A stretch of 64,000 bases of DNA from Fictibacillus enclensis (GTDB lineage: Bacteria > Bacillota > Bacilli > Bacillales > Fictibacillaceae), in contig NZ_KQ758617.1 in NCBI RefSeq assembly GCF_001457035.1, positions 1,364,001 to 1,428,000 on the forward strand. Reading direction: 5' to 3'. The first letter of the stretch is position 1. Every line of letters begins with the position of its first letter. The notes beneath the pieces were generated by a model. It was not told the DNA's origin. It made no database searches and was given only the letters and a program-made list of their open reading frames with translations. Shown one piece after another: positions 61,985 to 64,000 of this stretch. Made by a program: the position numbers and the translations under genes.

Positions 61985-63487
61985 ATGAAAAAAAATGCAA
62001 ACAAAGCCGTAAAAGCAACAACCGCAGCATTGCTTGCCGCCGGTTTATTTACAGGATCGGCAGCCGCAGCTGCGGAAGGGCAGCATTCTTCACCTTCCCA
62101 CATTCCAGGGGCCTACCATTCGGCCAGTAAAGCGTTTAGTGTGCCTAAAGTGCCCTTTAAAGGAATGGTTAAAAAGGGAAGCGGCCAGGAGGTGATGGGA
62201 CCTTCCAAACCGAGCTATAAAATGAATGTTTTTTACGATAGTAAAAAGCATCAGATTTCAGGAAAGTTAACAGTTAAGTTTAAAAACAACCTGAAGAAAA
62301 ATCTGAACGAACTTTATTTTAATGTTTGGGGCAACGCCGAAGATTTCGCTGAAAACGGCGGCGGCACGGATGTGAGCAATGTGAAGGTTAACGGTAAACG
62401 GGCTGTTTACAATGTAGACGGAACAGCATTACATATTCCTGCGGTTAAAATTAAAAAGGGTGCTACGGCCTCTGTCAGCATGAATTTTACCGTATCTGTT
62501 CCACAACAGCAGGACCGTTTCGGTTGGTTTAAAAATACCGTTTCCCTTGGCAACTGGTTTCCGATTCTTGCCGTCTATGACAAAGAAGGATGGAATGTCG
62601 ATCCTTATTTTAATGCGGGTGAATCGTTCTATTCCTTAACCGGCGATTACGATGTAACCTTGACTACGGATAAAAAACAGGTGATCGCGGCAACAGGGGA
62701 AGAAATTGGAAAACCTCAAAAAGCAGGAAATCTGGCCATTCACAGGTACAAAGCCCATAATGTAAGGGATTTTGCACTGGAGATGGATCCTACGTATAAA
62801 GTAAAAAAAGGAATGGTCAACAACGTTAAGATCAATGTTTACTATACGGCAGAACAAGCTGGCTATGCTGATTCGATGCTTGCATCCGGTCTGAAAAGCA
62901 TTGACCTCTTTAGTGACCATTTTGGAACCTATCCTTGGCCGGAGCTTGATATTGTCGGTATGGAAGGATGGTTCGGGGGAATGGAATATCCACAGCTGGT
63001 CATGATCAGCATTGCGGGTAACCGCTCACAGGAATGGGTGAGATCCGTTACTGCGCATGAAATTGGCCATCAGTGGTTCTACGGTATCATCGGGGACAAT
63101 GAATATGATGAGCCGTGGCTGGACGAGTCCTTTGCAACCTTCGCTGCAGCATTGCATGATAATGAGCTGAACCAATTGACGACGCCTCCTGTAGCCAACA
63201 AGGAGCTCCACCTTTCTTCGCCTGTTTCCGCATTTACTGCATACGGTGATGAGGGAGTCGGTGCCTACTATCAGATGATTTATGGTTACGGTTCTCGCAC
63301 CTTAAATGATCTGCGTGTGAAATTGGGTGACAAAGTGTTCTATTCAGCTATGAAAGCTTATTTTAAAGAAAAGAAGTTTGGCGTAGCCACAACCAAAGAT
63401 TTTATACGTATTATGGAAAGAGAAAGCGGCAAGGATCTTGGTGCCTTCTTCCAGGATCACCGCGTCTATGTATCCGATCAGGAATAA
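61985..63487 (+). CDS. Secreted M1 family metallopeptidase
   Basis: The 500-residue protein starts at ATG 61985 behind AAGGAGG and has a signal peptide (about 1-31, ending AAAA). The zinc site is HEIGHQW with the third ligand in EPWLDESFA, the HEXXH-X18-E pattern of M1 aminopeptidases, and GGMEYPQ takes the place of the GAMEN substrate motif. It probably trims extracellular peptides. An inverted repeat TTTGAC/GTCAAA (61910-61928) lies in its leader region. Confidence 0.93.
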   Translation: MKKNANKAVKATTAALLAAGLFTGSAAAAAEGQHSSPSHIPGAYHSASKAFSVPKVPFKGMVKKGSGQEVMGPSKPSYKMNVFYDSKKHQISGKLTVKFKNNLKKNLNELYFNVWGNAEDFAENGGGTDVSNVKVNGKRAVYNVDGTALHIPAVKIKKGATASVSMNFTVSVPQQQDRFGWFKNTVSLGNWFPILAVYDKEGWNVDPYFNAGESFYSLTGDYDVTLTTDKKQVIAATGEEIGKPQKAGNLAIHRYKAHNVRDFALEMDPTYKVKKGMVNNVKINVYYTAEQAGYADSMLASGLKSIDLFSDHFGTYPWPELDIVGMEGWFGGMEYPQLVMISIAGNRSQEWVRSVTAHEIGHQWFYGIIGDNEYDEPWLDESFATFAAALHDNELNQLTTPPVANKELHLSSPVSAFTAYGDEGVGAYYQMIYGYGSRTLNDLRVKLGDKVFYSAMKAYFKEKKFGVATTKDFIRIMERESGKDLGAFFQDHRVYVSDQE

Positions 63488-63496
63488 TTCCAACTC

Positions 63497-63537
63497 GTTT
63501 AAAAGCTGGCTCTTTTTTAAAAGGGCCGGCTTTATTA
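63497..63537 (+). terminator. Terminator of the M1 peptidase gene
   Basis: AAAGCTGGCTC and GGGCCGGCTTT pair with wobble around a T/A-rich loop, followed by ATTATTT. Confidence 0.7.
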
Positions 63538-63671
63538 TTTCTGCGTCCTACCTAGGCTTGTGCCTTCTTTATCTGTTATTTTCCTCCATCTTTAAACGGA
63601 AAAGCCGCTCTTTTTGAAGAATAAGGTAAATACAGGCTATTCAACCTGAGTTTAATCCATTAAGATAAGGA

Positions 63672-63685
63672 TAAAAACGCTTACA
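63672..63685. promoter_or_regulatory. cre-like CcpA site before the last gene
   Basis: TAAAAACGCTTACA matches the cre consensus TGWAANCGNTNWCA at 13 of 14 positions. It ends just before the ribosome site AAGGGG of a sugar-binding protein gene, where CcpA would block transcription. Confidence 0.6.
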
Positions 63686-63698
63686 AGGGGTATGAATT

Positions 63699-64000
63699 GT
63701 GTTAAAAAAAGTGGGAGTTACCGGTTTTTTCGCCCTTTTTATGCTAAATGCCGGCTTAATGCTTTATTTTGGAAGGGAAACATTCCAGGTTACTTCAAAC
63801 GCACAGCAGCCTTCCCATTATTCCTATCATTTTGTTTTAATTTCCGAAGAAGTGGACAATGAGTATTGGAGACTCGTAGAAAAGGGGGCGGAAGCTGCAT
63901 CAAGAAAACATAACATTCATCTGGACTATTGGGGGCCAAAACAGGCGAATAATGAGGAGCAGCTTACGTTTATTGACAAAGCGATCGCAAGTAAAGTGGA
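63699..64000 (+). CDS. Sugar-binding protein, substrate-binding domain (partial)
   Basis: The gene runs off the right edge; about 100 residues are visible. GTG 63699 follows AAGGGG. A basic start and a hydrophobic helix (about 6-21, VTGFFALFMLNAGLML) suggest a membrane anchor or signal, followed by the start of a periplasmic-binding-protein type 1 domain (YHFVLISEEVDNEYWRLVEK, AEAASRKHNIHLDYWGP). Such proteins deliver sugars to transporters or sensor kinases; the partner would be downstream. No lipoprotein cysteine is seen. Confidence 0.8.
   Translation, partial: MLKKVGVTGFFALFMLNAGLMLYFGRETFQVTSNAQQPSHYSYHFVLISEEVDNEYWRLVEKGAEAASRKHNIHLDYWGPKQANNEEQLTFIDKAIASKV

Overview
The window is an ordinary stretch of chromosome from a low-to-moderate GC Gram-positive rod of the family Bacillaceae (Bacillus sensu lato). 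The evidence is the strong AGGAGG-type ribosome sites, SAM (S-box) and T-box riboswitches, sigma-A promoters with TTGACA/TATAAT-like boxes, CcpA (cre) and WalR-like sites, and dozens of genes whose nearest relatives I recognise from Bacillus subtilis (fruRKA, nadE, yppC/yppG, ykaA-pit, sqhC, fabL, yojN/yojO, aroA, aroF-aroB, pxpBCA-ycsG, odhAB, dctBSRP, recQ, yhfW, ggt). There are no insertion sequences, prophage, CRISPR arrays or rRNA genes, and one tRNA gene.

Layout. 1-4.2 kb: end of the tRNA hydroxylase gene trhO, then the fructose operon fruR-fruK-fruA. 4.3-9.8 kb: a kapB pair, nadE, a small membrane protein, D-amino-acid transaminase, a DUF502 protein, yppC and convergent yppG. 9.8-12.1 kb: phosphate operon ykaA-pit (minus strand) and tRNA-Pro(GGG). 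12.2-18.9 kb: SGNH hydrolase, terpenoid cyclase sqhC, a decayed fructosamine-kinase gene, yjdF, proC, a cysteine-dioxygenase homologue, a SleB-type cell-wall hydrolase and a universal stress protein. 19.0-22.9 kb: S-box-controlled metX, an MFS drug pump with TetR-type operators, and fabL. 23-27.4 kb: the MoxR/VWA pair yojN-yojO and a MATE pump. 27.5-33.9 kb: aroA (minus strand) divergent from aroF-aroB-tyrA-aroE, which is led by a T-box whose specifier reads as tyrosine. 34-41 kb: ABC-F protein, the 5-oxoprolinase operon with an NRAMP-like transporter, a thioredoxin-like gene and rarD. 41-47.5 kb: odhAB (2-oxoglutarate dehydrogenase) with a possible 38-codon leader ORF, DUF2584, and a stand-alone MurE-like ligase. 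47.5-52.4 kb: dctB / dctS-dctR-dctP for C4-dicarboxylate sensing and uptake. 52.4-64 kb: small hydrophilic proteins, a frameshifted membrane-protein gene, recQ, a NlpC/P60 endopeptidase with a WalR-type box, yhfW, a glutamine-amidotransferase-like hydrolase, ggt, a CBS-domain protein, an M1 metallopeptidase, and the start of a sugar-binding protein.

How the genes fit together. Carbon flow is a recurring theme: fructose uptake, the TCA enzyme complex and dicarboxylate uptake are present, and cre-like sites lie at odhA, dctP and the last gene. Amino-acid supply is controlled by RNA switches (SAM at metX, tRNA at the aro/tyr operon). Glutamate/5-oxoproline salvage is represented by pxpBCA and ggt. 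Cell-wall turnover is represented by ykvT-like and NlpC/P60 hydrolases.

I found no clearly new multi-gene system. The most original observations are regulatory or structural: the odhA leader ORF coupled by an ATGA overlap, the dctP leader hairpin whose two arms are each a cre-like sequence, the aro operon lacking the trp block found in B. subtilis, a MurE paralogue with an altered specificity motif and a hairpin over its ribosome site, helically phased repeats before fruR, a PhoP/WalR-type repeat before ykaA-pit, and two genes whose C-termini are encoded inside shared terminators.
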